This document shows, one piece after another, positions 16,724 through 27,680 of a stretch of DNA of 64,000 nucleotides (positions are counted from its first letter, which is position 1; each line of letters begins with the position of its first letter). Made by a program: the position numbers and the translations under genes. The notes beneath the pieces were generated by a model. That model was not told the origin of the DNA, ran no database searches, and saw only the letters and a program-made list of their open reading frames with translations. This stretch comes from Desulfuromonas sp. CSMB_57 (GTDB taxonomy: Bacteria; Desulfobacterota; Desulfuromonadia; Desulfuromonadales; Syntrophotaleaceae). The stretch lies in contig NZ_JAFCIY020000001.1 in assembly GCF_020194955.2 (NCBI RefSeq), positions 1 through 64,000 on the forward strand, in the 5' to 3' direction.

Positions 16724-18138
16724 TCCCCAATGTCGAAAGTCCCATGGTGCTGCTGGTGGATGACGAGGAACCCATCCTTGCCAGTTCCAGCACTTTGCTG
16801 CGAAGCCATGGTTTTCAAAACGTCAAAACCCTGCAGGACAGCCGTGGACTGCTGCCTACTTTGCAGAAGTGTAGCTGCGGCGTCATTGTTCTCGATTTGT
16901 TCATGCCCCATCTGTCCGGGCAGGAACTGTTGCCGTTGCTGTGCCGCGACTTTCCAGAAATCCCGGTTTTAGTCATGACCGCCGCCGACGAAGTGCAACT
17001 GGCGGTGGAATGCATGCGTGCCGGTGCCTATGACTACCTTGTCAAGCCGGTGGAAAATGCCCGTTTCGTCGGCGTGGTGCGGCGTGCCTTGGAAAACTTC
17101 TCCATGCAGGAGCAGATCGGGCGCCTCAAAGAGAAGCTTTTCAATCAGCGACTCGAACATGCCGAAGCGTTTGTCGAAATTGTTACCGCAAGTCCGAAAA
17201 TGCTTAATATATTCCGCTATATCGAAGCGGTGGCCAGCCTGCGGCAGCCGGTTCTGATAACCGGCGAGACGGGAACCGGCAAAGAACTGATAGCGCGCGC
17301 CATTCACCGACTCAGCGGTTTGCAGGGGGCTTTTGTGCCCATCAATGTTGCCGGTCTGGATGATCATTTTTTTGCCGACACTCTGTTCGGGCACAAAAAA
17401 GGGGCTTTCACGGGAGCCGACGGCCATCGTGCCGGCTTGATCACCCAGGCGGCCGGAGGCACTCTGTTTCTGGATGAAATCGGCGATCTGAAGGAAGCCT
17501 CCCAAGTCAAGCTGCTGCGTTTGTTGCAGGAGCGGGAATATCATCCCCTGGGTTCCGATTTGGTCAAAAAGAGTGACGCCCGTATTGTTGTCGCCACCCA
17601 TCAGAGCCTTCGGGAGCAGGTTCAAGCCGGAACCTTTAGAAAGGATTTGTTCTATCGCCTTTGTGCCCACCATATCCAAGTTCCGCCCCTGCGCCAGCGG
17701 CAGGAGGATATTCCTTTGCTGCTCAATCATTTCCTGGCCAAAGCCGCTACTGAAATGAATTGTCCGTCACCACCCTTCCCACCGCAGTTGCTGACCTTGC
17801 TGGCCGGCTATTCATTCCCAGGCAATGTACGGGAGTTGGAGGGGATGGTGTTTGACGCTCTTGCAAGGCAGCGCGCAGGCATGCTCTCTTTGGCCAGCTT
17901 TCGTGCTGCCACCGGGCAGAAGGAGGACCCGCCAGTTCTGTCCGAGTTGCCGGATCGATCGGAGGTCGGGTCACTCTATCAGATGTTTGGCCGTTTCCCC
18001 ACACTCAAGGAGATGGATCGATTTTTGATCGGAGCTGCCATGAGCCTGGCCCAGGATAATCAGGGAATGGCAGCCGCCCTGCTTGGTATCAGTCGCCAGG
18101 CTCTGAATCAGCGCCTGCATCGCTCCGGACAATCGTGA
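16720..18138 (+). CDS. NtrC-family sigma-54-dependent response regulator
   Basis: A 472-residue regulator. The receiver domain covers residues 8-125 with the acidic pair DDE at 14-16, phosphoacceptor Asp59 (VLDLFMPH) and Lys in YLVKPV. The AAA+ domain has Walker A GETGTGKE, GAFTGAD (the loop that contacts sigma-54), Walker B LFLDEIGD and the arginine-finger region RKDLFYRL. A Fis-type helix-turn-helix ends the protein (MAAALLGISRQALNQRL). The start overlaps the kinase stop as ATGA, so it is very likely the partner of that kinase. The best -24/-12 promoter near it lies before the adjacent alcohol dehydrogenase gene. Confidence 0.93.
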   Translation: MIPNVESPMVLLVDDEEPILASSSTLLRSHGFQNVKTLQDSRGLLPTLQKCSCGVIVLDLFMPHLSGQELLPLLCRDFPEIPVLVMTAADEVQLAVECMRAGAYDYLVKPVENARFVGVVRRALENFSMQEQIGRLKEKLFNQRLEHAEAFVEIVTASPKMLNIFRYIEAVASLRQPVLITGETGTGKELIARAIHRLSGLQGAFVPINVAGLDDHFFADTLFGHKKGAFTGADGHRAGLITQAAGGTLFLDEIGDLKEASQVKLLRLLQEREYHPLGSDLVKKSDARIVVATHQSLREQVQAGTFRKDLFYRLCAHHIQVPPLRQRQEDIPLLLNHFLAKAATEMNCPSPPFPPQLLTLLAGYSFPGNVRELEGMVFDALARQRAGMLSLASFRAATGQKEDPPVLSELPDRSEVGSLYQMFGRFPTLKEMDRFLIGAAMSLAQDNQGMAAALLGISRQALNQRLHRSGQS

Positions 18139-18166
18139 TGTCACGGTAGGACTGAAGTCAGCCTTG

Positions 18167-18196
18167 CAAGAAAACTTGCGTCGACAAGTTTTGTTG
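18167..18196. repeat. Inverted repeat; candidate activator site or terminator
   Basis: AAAACTTG at 18171-18178 and CAAGTTTT at 18185-18192 are perfect complements around CGTCGA; the arms extend to 12 bases with one mismatch. It lies 29 bases after the regulator stop and about 270 bases before the -24/-12 promoter, a distance compatible with an enhancer-binding site. Terminator function is the alternative. Confidence 0.45.
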
Positions 18197-18438
18197 CCGG
18201 CATCTGCTGTATACGTTTAACGACATTCTGTCTCCTGCCCCTTTTCCGCCTCACCCTAGAAAACCATCAATTTTTCAATTAGTTGTCTTTTTATTTTGTT
18301 TTTTTGATTTACAGACAGCCCCTTTCCGACGATCCACATTGTTTCTTCTGCCAGTTTTCTTGCATATTCCGTGGCTTGTCGCATGTTTCGATTGGTCTGT
18401 AAGTATTTGTTTTTTAGATGAAAAATAATATATATGGC

Positions 18439-18454
18439 TGGCACGGGAAATGCT
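18439..18454 (+). promoter_or_regulatory. Sigma-54 (-24/-12) promoter for the alcohol dehydrogenase gene
   Basis: TGGCACGGGAAATGCT matches the consensus TGGCACG-N4-TTGCA/T with the essential GG (18440-18441) and GC (18452-18453) ten bases apart; only the first T of TTGC differs. Transcription would start near 18465, about 84 bases before the ATG, and a small hairpin (18473-18493) would form in the leader. The adjacent upstream gene encodes a sigma-54 activator. Confidence 0.7.
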
Positions 18455-18548
18455 CAAACAATGTTTTGATTGATTCTGGGCTCACTCCAGAATGTCCTGC
18501 CCTGGTCAGAGTCAGGGCGCACTCACCCCTTGCGGAAGGAGATAGCAC

Positions 18549-19712
18549 ATGTCAATGCCATTGACCGTATCCAGATTCCTTATGCCCCCCATTTCGCTCA
18601 TCGGATGCGGCGCATCCAAGGCCGTTGGCGACTATCTGAAGAAGTTGGGCGCCAAAAAAGCGTTGATCGTGACCGACCAGGGCATGAAAAAATTCGGCAC
18701 AGCAGACTCGATCAAGCAATGCATCGAGGAGGCGGGATTGCAGGCGGTAATTTTCGCAGGCGCCGAACCGAACCCGACTGACCTGAATGTTGCCGACGGT
18801 GTGCAGGCCTATAAGGACAATGGTTGTGATTCCATCGTATCGCTCGGTGGTGGGAGTTCTCATGATTGTGGGAAGGCGGTAGGCATTGTCTCCACCAATG
18901 GCGGCAAAATTCATGACTACAAGGGCATTGATACGGTTCCCAAGCCGATGCCGCCTTTTATCGCTATCAACACCACGGCTGGAACCGGCAGTGAAGTGAC
19001 GCCGGCGGCGGTCATCACCAATACGGAAAACCATGTCAAAATGGTGGTCTGGAGCATCAATGTTTCCGCCAACGTGGCTATCGATGATCCGGAACTGATG
19101 GTCGGCATGCCCCCGGCTCTTACGGCGGCCACGGGCATGGATGCCCTCACGCATGCAGTGGAAGCCTATGTTTCCCTGGGACACAATCCCAAGGCCGATG
19201 CCCTGGCCCTGAAAGCCATCGAGTTGATCGCCAAATACCTGCGCAAGGCGGTCGCCAACGGCCAGGATATGGATGCCCGAGTCGGCATGGCCTATGCGGA
19301 ATATCTCGCCGGAGAAGCCTTCTCCAGCGCGGGGTTGGGAATCGCTCACTCCCTGGCTCATCAGCCGGGAAGCTTTATCGGATTGCCTCATGGGGTCTGC
19401 AACGCCATTTTCCTGCCTCTGGTATGTGAGTTCAACATGAACGCTTGCCTGGAGAGGTATGCGGATATCGCCAAGGCCATGGGCGAGGATATCGCCGGCA
19501 TGACCGAGCGTGAAGCTGCACTCCTGGGCATTGAGGCCATCCGAACCCTGTCCGCCGACATCGGTATTCCTTCTGGTCTGACGGAATTGGGCATGAAGGA
19601 AGAGGATATCCCTGAAATGGCCGAATGGGCGCTGAAGGAAGTCTGCACCCCGACCAATCCGCGGACCACGACTTTGCAGGACATGGTCGATTTATACAAA
19701 AAGGCTATGTGA
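18549..19712 (+). CDS. Iron-containing (group III) alcohol dehydrogenase
   Basis: A 387-residue NAD(P)-dependent alcohol dehydrogenase of the DhaT/AdhB type. The cofactor loop GGGSSHDCGKA and the metal ligands are visible: Asp in GMDALTHAVEAY with the following His, and the two His of SLAHQ and GLPHGVCNA. TAGTGSE is the conserved family segment. Length and motifs are complete. AAGGAGA precedes the ATG. It sits directly downstream of the kinase/regulator pair and behind a -24/-12 promoter, which suggests two-component control. In fermentative Desulfuromonadales such enzymes interconvert aldehydes with ethanol or diols; the exact substrate is not readable from sequence. Confidence 0.93.
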   Translation: MSMPLTVSRFLMPPISLIGCGASKAVGDYLKKLGAKKALIVTDQGMKKFGTADSIKQCIEEAGLQAVIFAGAEPNPTDLNVADGVQAYKDNGCDSIVSLGGGSSHDCGKAVGIVSTNGGKIHDYKGIDTVPKPMPPFIAINTTAGTGSEVTPAAVITNTENHVKMVVWSINVSANVAIDDPELMVGMPPALTAATGMDALTHAVEAYVSLGHNPKADALALKAIELIAKYLRKAVANGQDMDARVGMAYAEYLAGEAFSSAGLGIAHSLAHQPGSFIGLPHGVCNAIFLPLVCEFNMNACLERYADIAKAMGEDIAGMTEREAALLGIEAIRTLSADIGIPSGLTELGMKEEDIPEMAEWALKEVCTPTNPRTTTLQDMVDLYKKAM

Positions 19713-19722
19713 ACAATGTGAC

Positions 19723-19755
19723 AGGGCGGTGCGAACGTTGTATTCGCCCCGCCCT
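19723..19755 (+). terminator. Hairpin after the alcohol dehydrogenase gene
   Basis: AGGGCGGTGCGAA pairs with TTCGCCCCGCCCT (one mismatch in 13) seven bases... around a seven-base loop, starting about ten bases past the stop codon. It is GC-rich but has no following T-run. Confidence 0.55.
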
Positions 19756-19832
19756 GCTCAATAGTTGTTGGTGGCAGAAAATCATCAATTCTCGGTATGG
19801 TCTTTTTTAGAAAAAGGCAAGTCATGAAAAAC

Positions 19833-19860
19833 TTGATGTTTGGATGAAAGGTTTTATATT
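19833..19860 (+). promoter_or_regulatory. Sigma-70-like promoter for the MetA-type protein
   Basis: TTGATG (19833-19838) and TATATT (19855-19860) lie 16 bases apart in an AT-rich stretch 44 bases before the ATG at 19904. Confidence 0.4.
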
Positions 19861-19903
19861 TATGAATTTCGTCAGATCACCATAAAAAGATGGAGTAAAT
19901 AAT

Positions 19904-20797
19904 ATGAAGAAAGTATTTTTTATTATGATGTTCATCGTTTTCGCCAGGCCGGATGTGTCTATTGCTGCTTATGCAAGGGACTACATTCCGCTTCCGGCCG
20001 GATCAAATCTTTTCTGTGTTTACTACGATCATGTCAGTGCCAATAATCTGTACCAGCGTGGCAACAAGATCGGAAGTGATTTCAACCAGAGAGCAAATAT
20101 CGGTTTAATAAGGTATGTCCATTATTTAAATGCCGGCAACGCCCTGTATGGGGAAGGCGGTTTTACCATCGACCCGCAATTCATCATTCCTCTAGTCGAT
20201 ATTAACCTTAGCGGCGATTACGAAGCCTTCAACAATGATCGAGAATTTTCCACCTCCGGCTTCGGCGATCCCATCGTGCTTGCTACTTTCTGGTTCATAA
20301 ACGCCCCGGAGCAAAAGTTCTGGGTCGGGTTCACGCCTTGGGTGACCCTGCCGTTGGGCGAGTATAACAAAAACCGCCTGGCAAGTCCCGGGGGCAACCG
20401 GTGGGTGGTCAAACCGGAGATCGGCATCGTGAAGGGTCTTGGCGAGAAAGCTTATCTGGATCTTATCCTGGGTGGGGAATTCTACACCGACAACAATAAA
20501 TTCGCGGGCAATAACAAGCTTAAACAAGACCCCGCCCTCTTGGCGGAAGTTCATCTAAGTTACGACATTACCAAAAATTATGCTATTGCTTTGGATTACT
20601 ACTATGCCCATGGCGGTGAAACCAAGATTAACGGGGTGAAACAGGACGATCGCAAAAGCAACCATGCCGTTGGAGCCACTTTCTTCTTTATGATCGGGGG
20701 CAACAACCAATTGCTATTTTCATACCGGGAGGATGTTTCGGTACGAAGCGGTCCGAAAGCCAGTACTTTCGGTCTGCGCTGGGCGCACATTTTTTAG
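19904..20797 (+). CDS. Outer-membrane MetA-pathway-type (Phenol_MetA_deg) protein
   Basis: A 297-residue exported protein with signal peptide in residues 1-22 (cleavage near SIAA) and a barrel-like pattern of alternating aromatic strands: GEGGFTIDPQFIIP, the TSGFGDP turn, FWVGFTPWVTLPLGEY, and YAIALDYYYAHGG. It ends in Phe as outer-membrane proteins usually do. These features fit the 'MetA-pathway of phenol degradation' transporter family, whose real substrates are mostly untested. It is more AT-rich than its neighbours. A TGGAG element precedes the ATG. It may share physiology with the preceding alcohol dehydrogenase, but a hairpin and its own promoter separate them. Confidence 0.75.
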   Translation: MKKVFFIMMFIVFARPDVSIAAYARDYIPLPAGSNLFCVYYDHVSANNLYQRGNKIGSDFNQRANIGLIRYVHYLNAGNALYGEGGFTIDPQFIIPLVDINLSGDYEAFNNDREFSTSGFGDPIVLATFWFINAPEQKFWVGFTPWVTLPLGEYNKNRLASPGGNRWVVKPEIGIVKGLGEKAYLDLILGGEFYTDNNKFAGNNKLKQDPALLAEVHLSYDITKNYAIALDYYYAHGGETKINGVKQDDRKSNHAVGATFFFMIGGNNQLLFSYREDVSVRSGPKASTFGLRWAHIF

Positions 20798-20956
20798 CCT
20801 GACCGCCGTTATCGAGGCGCTGGATAGGCTCACAAGTGTTCAGATTTGCATGACCATTCAGCAACAATTCCTTCCGGGGGCGGTTCGGGCATGACCGTCC
20901 CCGAATTTGTGCCAGTACCCTTGCGCAGGACTAATCTGTGGCGCCTTTCACCCCAT

Positions 20957-21123
20957 GCAAGTGTCCCGTGTGGTTCGTCCTGTCTTCAAATTCCGGCCCT
21001 TTTGGTCGCCGGCTGGGTTCCGCCTTCCCGGCTTAACTCTGGCCAAGGCTGGCGCGGCGCGTCTTGCCGGCAACCAAGAATCTCTTGGAATTTCTTGACA
21101 CGACGAACCGCACGGGCACTTGC
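20957..21123. repeat. 167-base imperfect palindrome upstream of katG
   Basis: The ends GCAAGTG and CACTTGC are complementary, and the arms continue inward. The left arm at 20957-20984 and right arm at 21097-21123 match over about 28 bases with four differences (GGTTCGTC pairs with GACGAACC). AAATTCC pairs with GGAATTT further in, then TTGGTCGCCGGC with GCCGGCAACCAA, and CCGCC with GGCGCGG near the centre. The whole element can fold as one long hairpin. The surrounding gap (20798-21348, 551 bases) contains no supported gene; a 96-codon open frame overlapping the element lacks a binding site. Confidence 0.65.
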
Positions 21124-21172
21124 GAGGGGAAGGTAGTTGTTGAAACAGGATAAGAAAAATTACTAGGTGAGA

Positions 21173-21200
21173 TTGACAACGAGTTTATTTCGGCTAAACT
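21173..21200 (+). promoter_or_regulatory. Sigma-70 promoter for katG
   Basis: TTGACA (21173-21178) and TAAACT (21195-21200) are separated by 16 bases, giving a leader of about 140 bases before the katG ATG. I saw no clear Fur/PerR or OxyR site. Confidence 0.55.
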
Positions 21201-21336
21201 TCCCCCATGTCTTTTCCCATTTGAACGGCTTTTTTTGAAACGCGCGCATTCATCGCATCAATTCGGACCGGTGCTTGAGCTGTATTCCCTGTGCCGCCGG
21301 TTAGGTTGAGCGTAGCTTTGCCACCCCCAACCTTGA

Positions 21337-23559
<2,223 letters not shown>

Positions 23560-23633
23560 GGGTGGTCTTGATGGTTCCACCGGCACCTAATCGAGGAGAA
23601 AAAGGCGAAGAGGATTTGTGGTGAGTTGAGCCA

Positions 23634-23679
23634 AAGGGGTTGCCGGCCGGCAAGGGTCGGCAGCCCCTTCTCCTTTTTT
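23634..23679 (+). terminator. Rho-independent terminator of katG
   Basis: AAGGGGTTGCCG and CGGCAGCCCCTT form a 12-base stem with one mismatch, followed by TCTCCTTTTTT. Confidence 0.88.
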
Positions 23680-23814
23680 GTGTAAATTTACGTGGTGGGC
23701 GAATTTTTTAGGTTATTTGCGCTCGATGCGTCATCCGTGTATAGATAAGGTTTGAAGAAGGGTACAGAGTTGTCTTTGATTAGCATGGGTAGTTGACCAA
23801 CGGGAGGGCAGGGC

Positions 23815-25287
23815 ATGGAGCATGGCCGGGCATTGATGATTGGCGGTAGTGATGGTCTGCCCGTGGTGCAGTTGGCGGGCATGAGCAACCGGCATGGGCT
23901 CATTGCAGGGGCCACGGGCACCGGCAAGACCGTGACGCTGCAGGTCCTGGCGGAAGGTTTTTCGCGGCTGGGAGTGCCGGTCTTCGCCGCCGATGTCAAA
24001 GGCGACCTGTCGGGACTGGCGGCGGCCGGCACGCCGCATGTCAAAATCGACGAACGTTTGCAGCTTCTGGAGTTATCGGATTACCAGCAGCGCCCGGCGC
24101 CGGTGGTGTTCTGGGATATTTTCGGCGAGAAGGGCCATCCGGTGCGCGCCACGGTTTCGGAAATGGGTCCGCTATTGCTGGCCAACCTGTTGCAGTTGAA
24201 CGAAACCCAGAGCGGCGTGCTGTACAGTTGCTTCCGCATCGCTGACGATCAGGGCCTGCTGCTCCTCGATCTGAAGGATTTGCGTTCCATGTTGACCTGG
24301 ATGGGGGAGAATGCCGCCGCATTGCGAACCACCTATGGCCAATTTGCGACCACCAGTATCGGTGCCATCCAGCGCCAGTTGCTGATTCTCGAAGAGCAGG
24401 GCGGCGACGCCTTTTTCGGCGAACCGGCGCTGCAGCTCGAGGATCTGTTGCGGATCGATTTCTCCGGTCAGGGGGTGATCAGCATTCTCGACGCCAGTCG
24501 CCTGGTGCACCGTTCGCCACGGGTCTACGCCACCTTTCTGCTCTGGCTGCTGGCGGAACTGTTCGAGCAACTGCCGGAGGTCGGCGATCCCGAGCGCCCG
24601 CGGCTGGTGTTTTTCTTTGATGAGGCCCATCTGCTGTTTGCCCAGGCTTCCAAAGCCTTGCAGGAAAAGATCGAGCAGGTGGTGCGCTTGATCCGTTCCA
24701 AGGGGGTCGGGATCTATTTCGTCACCCAAAGCCCTCTGGATATTCCCGAAAGCGTCCTGGGTCAATTGAGTCTCAAGGTGCAGCATGCCCTGCGCGCCTT
24801 TACTCCCAAGGACCGTCAGGCGGTGACCACCGTAGCCCGGTCCTTCCGTGCCAACCCGGCCCTGGACACCGCTACGGTCATCACCGAGTTGGGTATCGGC
24901 GAAGCCCTGGTGTCGACTCTCGATGCCAAGGGGCGACCGCTGCCCGTCATGCGGACCCTGATTTGTCCGCCGCAATCCCGTATCGGCTTTCTCGATGATG
25001 CGGAACGGGCGGAACGTCTGTCCCGTTCGCCGCTGCAGGGGCGCTACGAGCAGTCGCTGGATCGCCACTCCGCATATGAAATGCTGCAGGAACGTGCCGC
25101 GCAAAGTGTCGCCGCTCCGGAAGAGCGTCGGACCAAGCCTGCCGTGCCAGGGGCTTCCCGAGGTCGGCAAAGTGTCGGTGAGGCCATGGTGAAAAGCGCG
25201 GCTCGAACCATCGGCAGCCAGATCGGACGGGAATTAATCCGCGGGCTGCTGGGGTCCCTGTTCGGTGGGCGTACACAAAAACGGTAA
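23815..25287 (+). CDS. HerA-like / DUF853 (YjgR-type) ATPase
   Basis: A 490-residue P-loop ATPase. Walker A is GATGTGKTVTL near residues 27-37, and Walker B with the catalytic Glu is FFFDEAHLLF near residue 265. YFVTQSPLDIPESVLGQL and HALRAFTPKDRQAV are characteristic of the DUF853/YjgR group, which is related to HerA/FtsK helicase motors. A glycine-rich hydrophobic C-terminus (ELIRGLLGSLFGG) is typical of the family. The start has GGGAGGG seven bases upstream. The cellular role of the family is not established. It is flanked by the katG terminator and the cspA promoter, so it is likely transcribed alone. Confidence 0.85.
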   Translation: MEHGRALMIGGSDGLPVVQLAGMSNRHGLIAGATGTGKTVTLQVLAEGFSRLGVPVFAADVKGDLSGLAAAGTPHVKIDERLQLLELSDYQQRPAPVVFWDIFGEKGHPVRATVSEMGPLLLANLLQLNETQSGVLYSCFRIADDQGLLLLDLKDLRSMLTWMGENAAALRTTYGQFATTSIGAIQRQLLILEEQGGDAFFGEPALQLEDLLRIDFSGQGVISILDASRLVHRSPRVYATFLLWLLAELFEQLPEVGDPERPRLVFFFDEAHLLFAQASKALQEKIEQVVRLIRSKGVGIYFVTQSPLDIPESVLGQLSLKVQHALRAFTPKDRQAVTTVARSFRANPALDTATVITELGIGEALVSTLDAKGRPLPVMRTLICPPQSRIGFLDDAERAERLSRSPLQGRYEQSLDRHSAYEMLQERAAQSVAAPEERRTKPAVPGASRGRQSVGEAMVKSAARTIGSQIGRELIRGLLGSLFGGRTQKR

Positions 25288-25312
25288 GGGCACTCAGGGT
25301 TCCAAAAAAAGC

Positions 25313-25341
25313 TTGCACCCGATACGAGGGTGTGGTACAAA
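25313..25341 (+). promoter_or_regulatory. Promoter for the cold-shock gene, with long leader
   Basis: TTGCAC (25313-25318) and TACAAA (25336-25341) are 17 bases apart. The resulting 5' leader of about 160 bases is typical of cspA-type genes whose translation responds to temperature; a CCCC-gca-GGGG hairpin sits near 25483-25494, just ahead of the ribosome binding site. Confidence 0.5.
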
Positions 25342-25508
25342 GACAAATCAAGCAAAGTTTGTGTAGTTGTTGGTTGCCGAACAGATTGATCGTCAGTCAG
25401 TTTCAGGGCCGCACAGACCAAACGGTATGTGTGGCTTTTTCATGAGGCACCACAGGTTCTGCACAACAAAAAAACATCCCCGCAGGGGGAAAAAGAGGAA
25501 TCAGAAAA

Positions 25509-25709
25509 ATGGCACAAGGTACTGTAAAGTGGTTCAATGACGCAAAAGGTTTCGGTTTTATCGAGCAGGACAACGGCCCGGACGTGTTCGTGCACTTCTC
25601 GGCGATTCAGGGTGACGGTTTCAAATCCCTGGCCGAAGGTGACCGCGTGAGCTTTGATGTGGTTGATGGCCAGAAGGGCCCTCAGTCCACCAACGTTCGC
25701 AAGGCCTAA
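25509..25709 (+). CDS. Cold-shock protein (CspA family)
   Basis: A 66-residue single cold-shock domain (OB fold) that binds single-stranded nucleic acid. RNP1 (KGFGFI) and RNP2 (VFVHF) are intact, and the protein has the normal family length. GAGGA lies about nine bases before the ATG. It has a long leader and a strong terminator at 25826-25862, so it is monocistronic. Family members act as RNA chaperones; whether this one is cold-induced cannot be told here. Confidence 0.96.
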   Translation: MAQGTVKWFNDAKGFGFIEQDNGPDVFVHFSAIQGDGFKSLAEGDRVSFDVVDGQKGPQSTNVRKA

Positions 25710-25825
25710 GGTGTTCTTGCTGCCGCGCCGGTCGGTGAGATCGGAACGGGTTGCGGAACCAGCACATTGAATTAAGTATTTATAGTGGTCGGCGGGTTTT
25801 TTAACCAGGCCGGCGGATGGTCTGG

Positions 25826-25862
25826 AAAGGGCCGGCAGCAAATGCTGTCGGCCCTTTTTTTA
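25826..25862 (+). terminator. Rho-independent terminator after the cold-shock gene
   Basis: AGGGCCGGCAGCA pairs with TGCTGTCGGCCCT (one G-T pair) around a two-base loop, followed by seven or more T. It lies about 120 bases past the stop. Confidence 0.88.
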
Positions 25863-25965
25863 TTTGCCGAATCCGGAATGCATGATTGTGTCGGAGGGTG
25901 GCGGGTTGCTTCTCGGCGCAAACCATTTACCCTTGGAATGAAAGGATAAATCCGGGAGGTGCATG

Positions 25966-26130
25966 ATGCCCAACTATGACTATCGATGTGCGGATTGCGG
26001 CTATGAGTTCAGCGTGAAAATGAAAATGGCCGAACATGGGAGGACGCCGGTCTTCTGTCCCCTCTGTCAGAGCACGCGGGTGGTACAGTGCATATCGGCG
26101 GTCAACGTGCGGACCAGTCGCAAGAGTTGA
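25966..26130 (+). CDS. FmdB-family zinc-ribbon regulatory protein
   Basis: A 54-residue protein beginning MPNYDYRCADCGYEF, with a second CPLC pair, so one four-Cys zinc ribbon (CxxC...CxxC) as in the FmdB / putative regulatory protein family. GGAGG is six bases before the ATG at 25966; an ATG one codon earlier is too close to it. Function across the family is poorly known. It lies 60 bases before the diguanylate cyclase and may be co-transcribed with it. Confidence 0.85.
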   Translation: MPNYDYRCADCGYEFSVKMKMAEHGRTPVFCPLCQSTRVVQCISAVNVRTSRKS

Positions 26131-26190
26131 GGGACAAGGCACGACAGGGTTGCCGGATCATGTTGAGAGGTCTGGGTTCAAGGGGCTGAG

Positions 26191-27402
26191 ATGGAGTTGA
26201 TTCTGGGAATTTTGGTGAATCTGCTGGACGACATTCTGGTTGCCTCATCCCTGTTGTTGCAACTGGTTGCCCTGGTCCTGGCCTCGCGCCTGGCGCCCAT
26301 GTCGGGGCGCAGGATGCCATGGTTGGTGGTTGCAGCCGGGGTCTGCCTGTTGGCCGGATTGCAGCTTTTCCTCTACGGGCAAAGTCTCGGGAACGGTCCT
26401 TCTCCGCAGGCTATGGTGTTGCAGGCCTTGATCTTTTCCGTTTCCTTGTTGCTGGTCGCCGGCTTGGGGGTGTTGCCGGCTCTGTTCAAGCGGATTCAGG
26501 AACAATCCCTTGGCCTGCAGGAGAGCGAAGAGCGGTATCGGGCCATGGTCGATCGGGCCGGCGAGGGGGTATGGCTGCTGGATGAATCGGGCCGCACCCT
26601 GTATGTCAATCATCGCCTGGCCCAGATGCTCGGATATCACCCCGAAGAGATGCAGGGTCGTTCGCTGTTGGAATATGTCGAACCGGCTGTAAGAGCCGAA
26701 GCCGAGAGCAACTTCAAGCGGCACCGCCTGGGGGTCGAGGAGCATTACGAGTTCAAGTTTCGATGTCGTGATGGCCGGCCGTTATGGGCGATTGTCGCCA
26801 GCCGGCAGTTGCCCGCCAGATTGCGGCGCTCTTCAGGAACCCTTTGGGTGCTGACGGACATCACGGCGCGGCGGGATGCCGAAAGCAGGGCCCGTGAACT
26901 GTCGCAGCGCGACCCTTTGACCGGCCTGCCCAATCGCGGCCTGCTGAACGACCGCATCGCTCAGGATTTGGGTCGCGAACGGCGCTATGGCCGTCACCTG
27001 GCGGTGCTGTTTCTGGATCTGGACGGATTCAAGCCCATCAACGATCAGCACGGCCATGCGACGGGCGATGCGGTGTTGCGCGAGGTAGCGCGGCGCCTGC
27101 TGGGCAGGGTGCGCGGCATGGATACCGTGGCGCGGTTTGGCGGTGATGAATTCGTGGTGGTGCTGGCCGATCTGGAGCAAGCCGCCGAGGCTGCCCAAGT
27201 GGCCAAGGATCTCATCGAGTTGCTTGGCCAACCGTTTTCCGTCGGCCGCTTGACCTTTCGCGTCGGGGTAAGTATCGGCATCGCCCTGTTTCCCGATGAC
27301 GACCAGCAGGCCGGCGGTTTGTTGCACAAGGCCGATCAGGCCATGTATGTGGCCAAAAGTTCGGGTGGTAACGACTATCGATTTTATGGGCAGGCAGCCT
27401 GA
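26191..27402 (+). CDS. Membrane-bound PAS-GGDEF diguanylate cyclase
   Basis: A 403-residue enzyme making cyclic di-GMP. Three membrane segments occupy residues about 10-105. A PAS domain follows near 115-230 (ESEERYRAMVDRAGEG, ending in VLTDITARRDAE). The GGDEF domain is at about 235-400 with RDPLTGLPNR, the intact active site FGGDEF and, five residues before it, RGMD, which fits the RxxD product-inhibition site. So the cyclase should be active and feedback-inhibited. No EAL domain. The tRNA-Ser gene follows. Confidence 0.92.
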   Translation: MELILGILVNLLDDILVASSLLLQLVALVLASRLAPMSGRRMPWLVVAAGVCLLAGLQLFLYGQSLGNGPSPQAMVLQALIFSVSLLLVAGLGVLPALFKRIQEQSLGLQESEERYRAMVDRAGEGVWLLDESGRTLYVNHRLAQMLGYHPEEMQGRSLLEYVEPAVRAEAESNFKRHRLGVEEHYEFKFRCRDGRPLWAIVASRQLPARLRRSSGTLWVLTDITARRDAESRARELSQRDPLTGLPNRGLLNDRIAQDLGRERRYGRHLAVLFLDLDGFKPINDQHGHATGDAVLREVARRLLGRVRGMDTVARFGGDEFVVVLADLEQAAEAAQVAKDLIELLGQPFSVGRLTFRVGVSIGIALFPDDDQQAGGLLHKADQAMYVAKSSGGNDYRFYGQAA

Positions 27403-27474
27403 GATTTTGCAGCCGAACAGGTTGAGAAAAGGTCTTTACAGGACTAAACCTTTGTTGTATTCTGCCCCACCTGC

Positions 27475-27562
<88 letters not shown>

Positions 27563-27680
27563 GTTTCAAACTGGCTGTCTCGGGTTCCTGGCGGAATTCG
27601 AAGCGGAGCGAGCGCTGGCGAGAAACTCCTTCGGCCGTTTTTCCAGTCTTGTTCGATTTCATCAAGGATTTTGCCGATAG

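Noticed and set aside
20846-21136. 96-codon frame over the palindrome upstream of katG
   Set aside because: It spans the inverted repeat, with rare-looking residue composition and no binding site.
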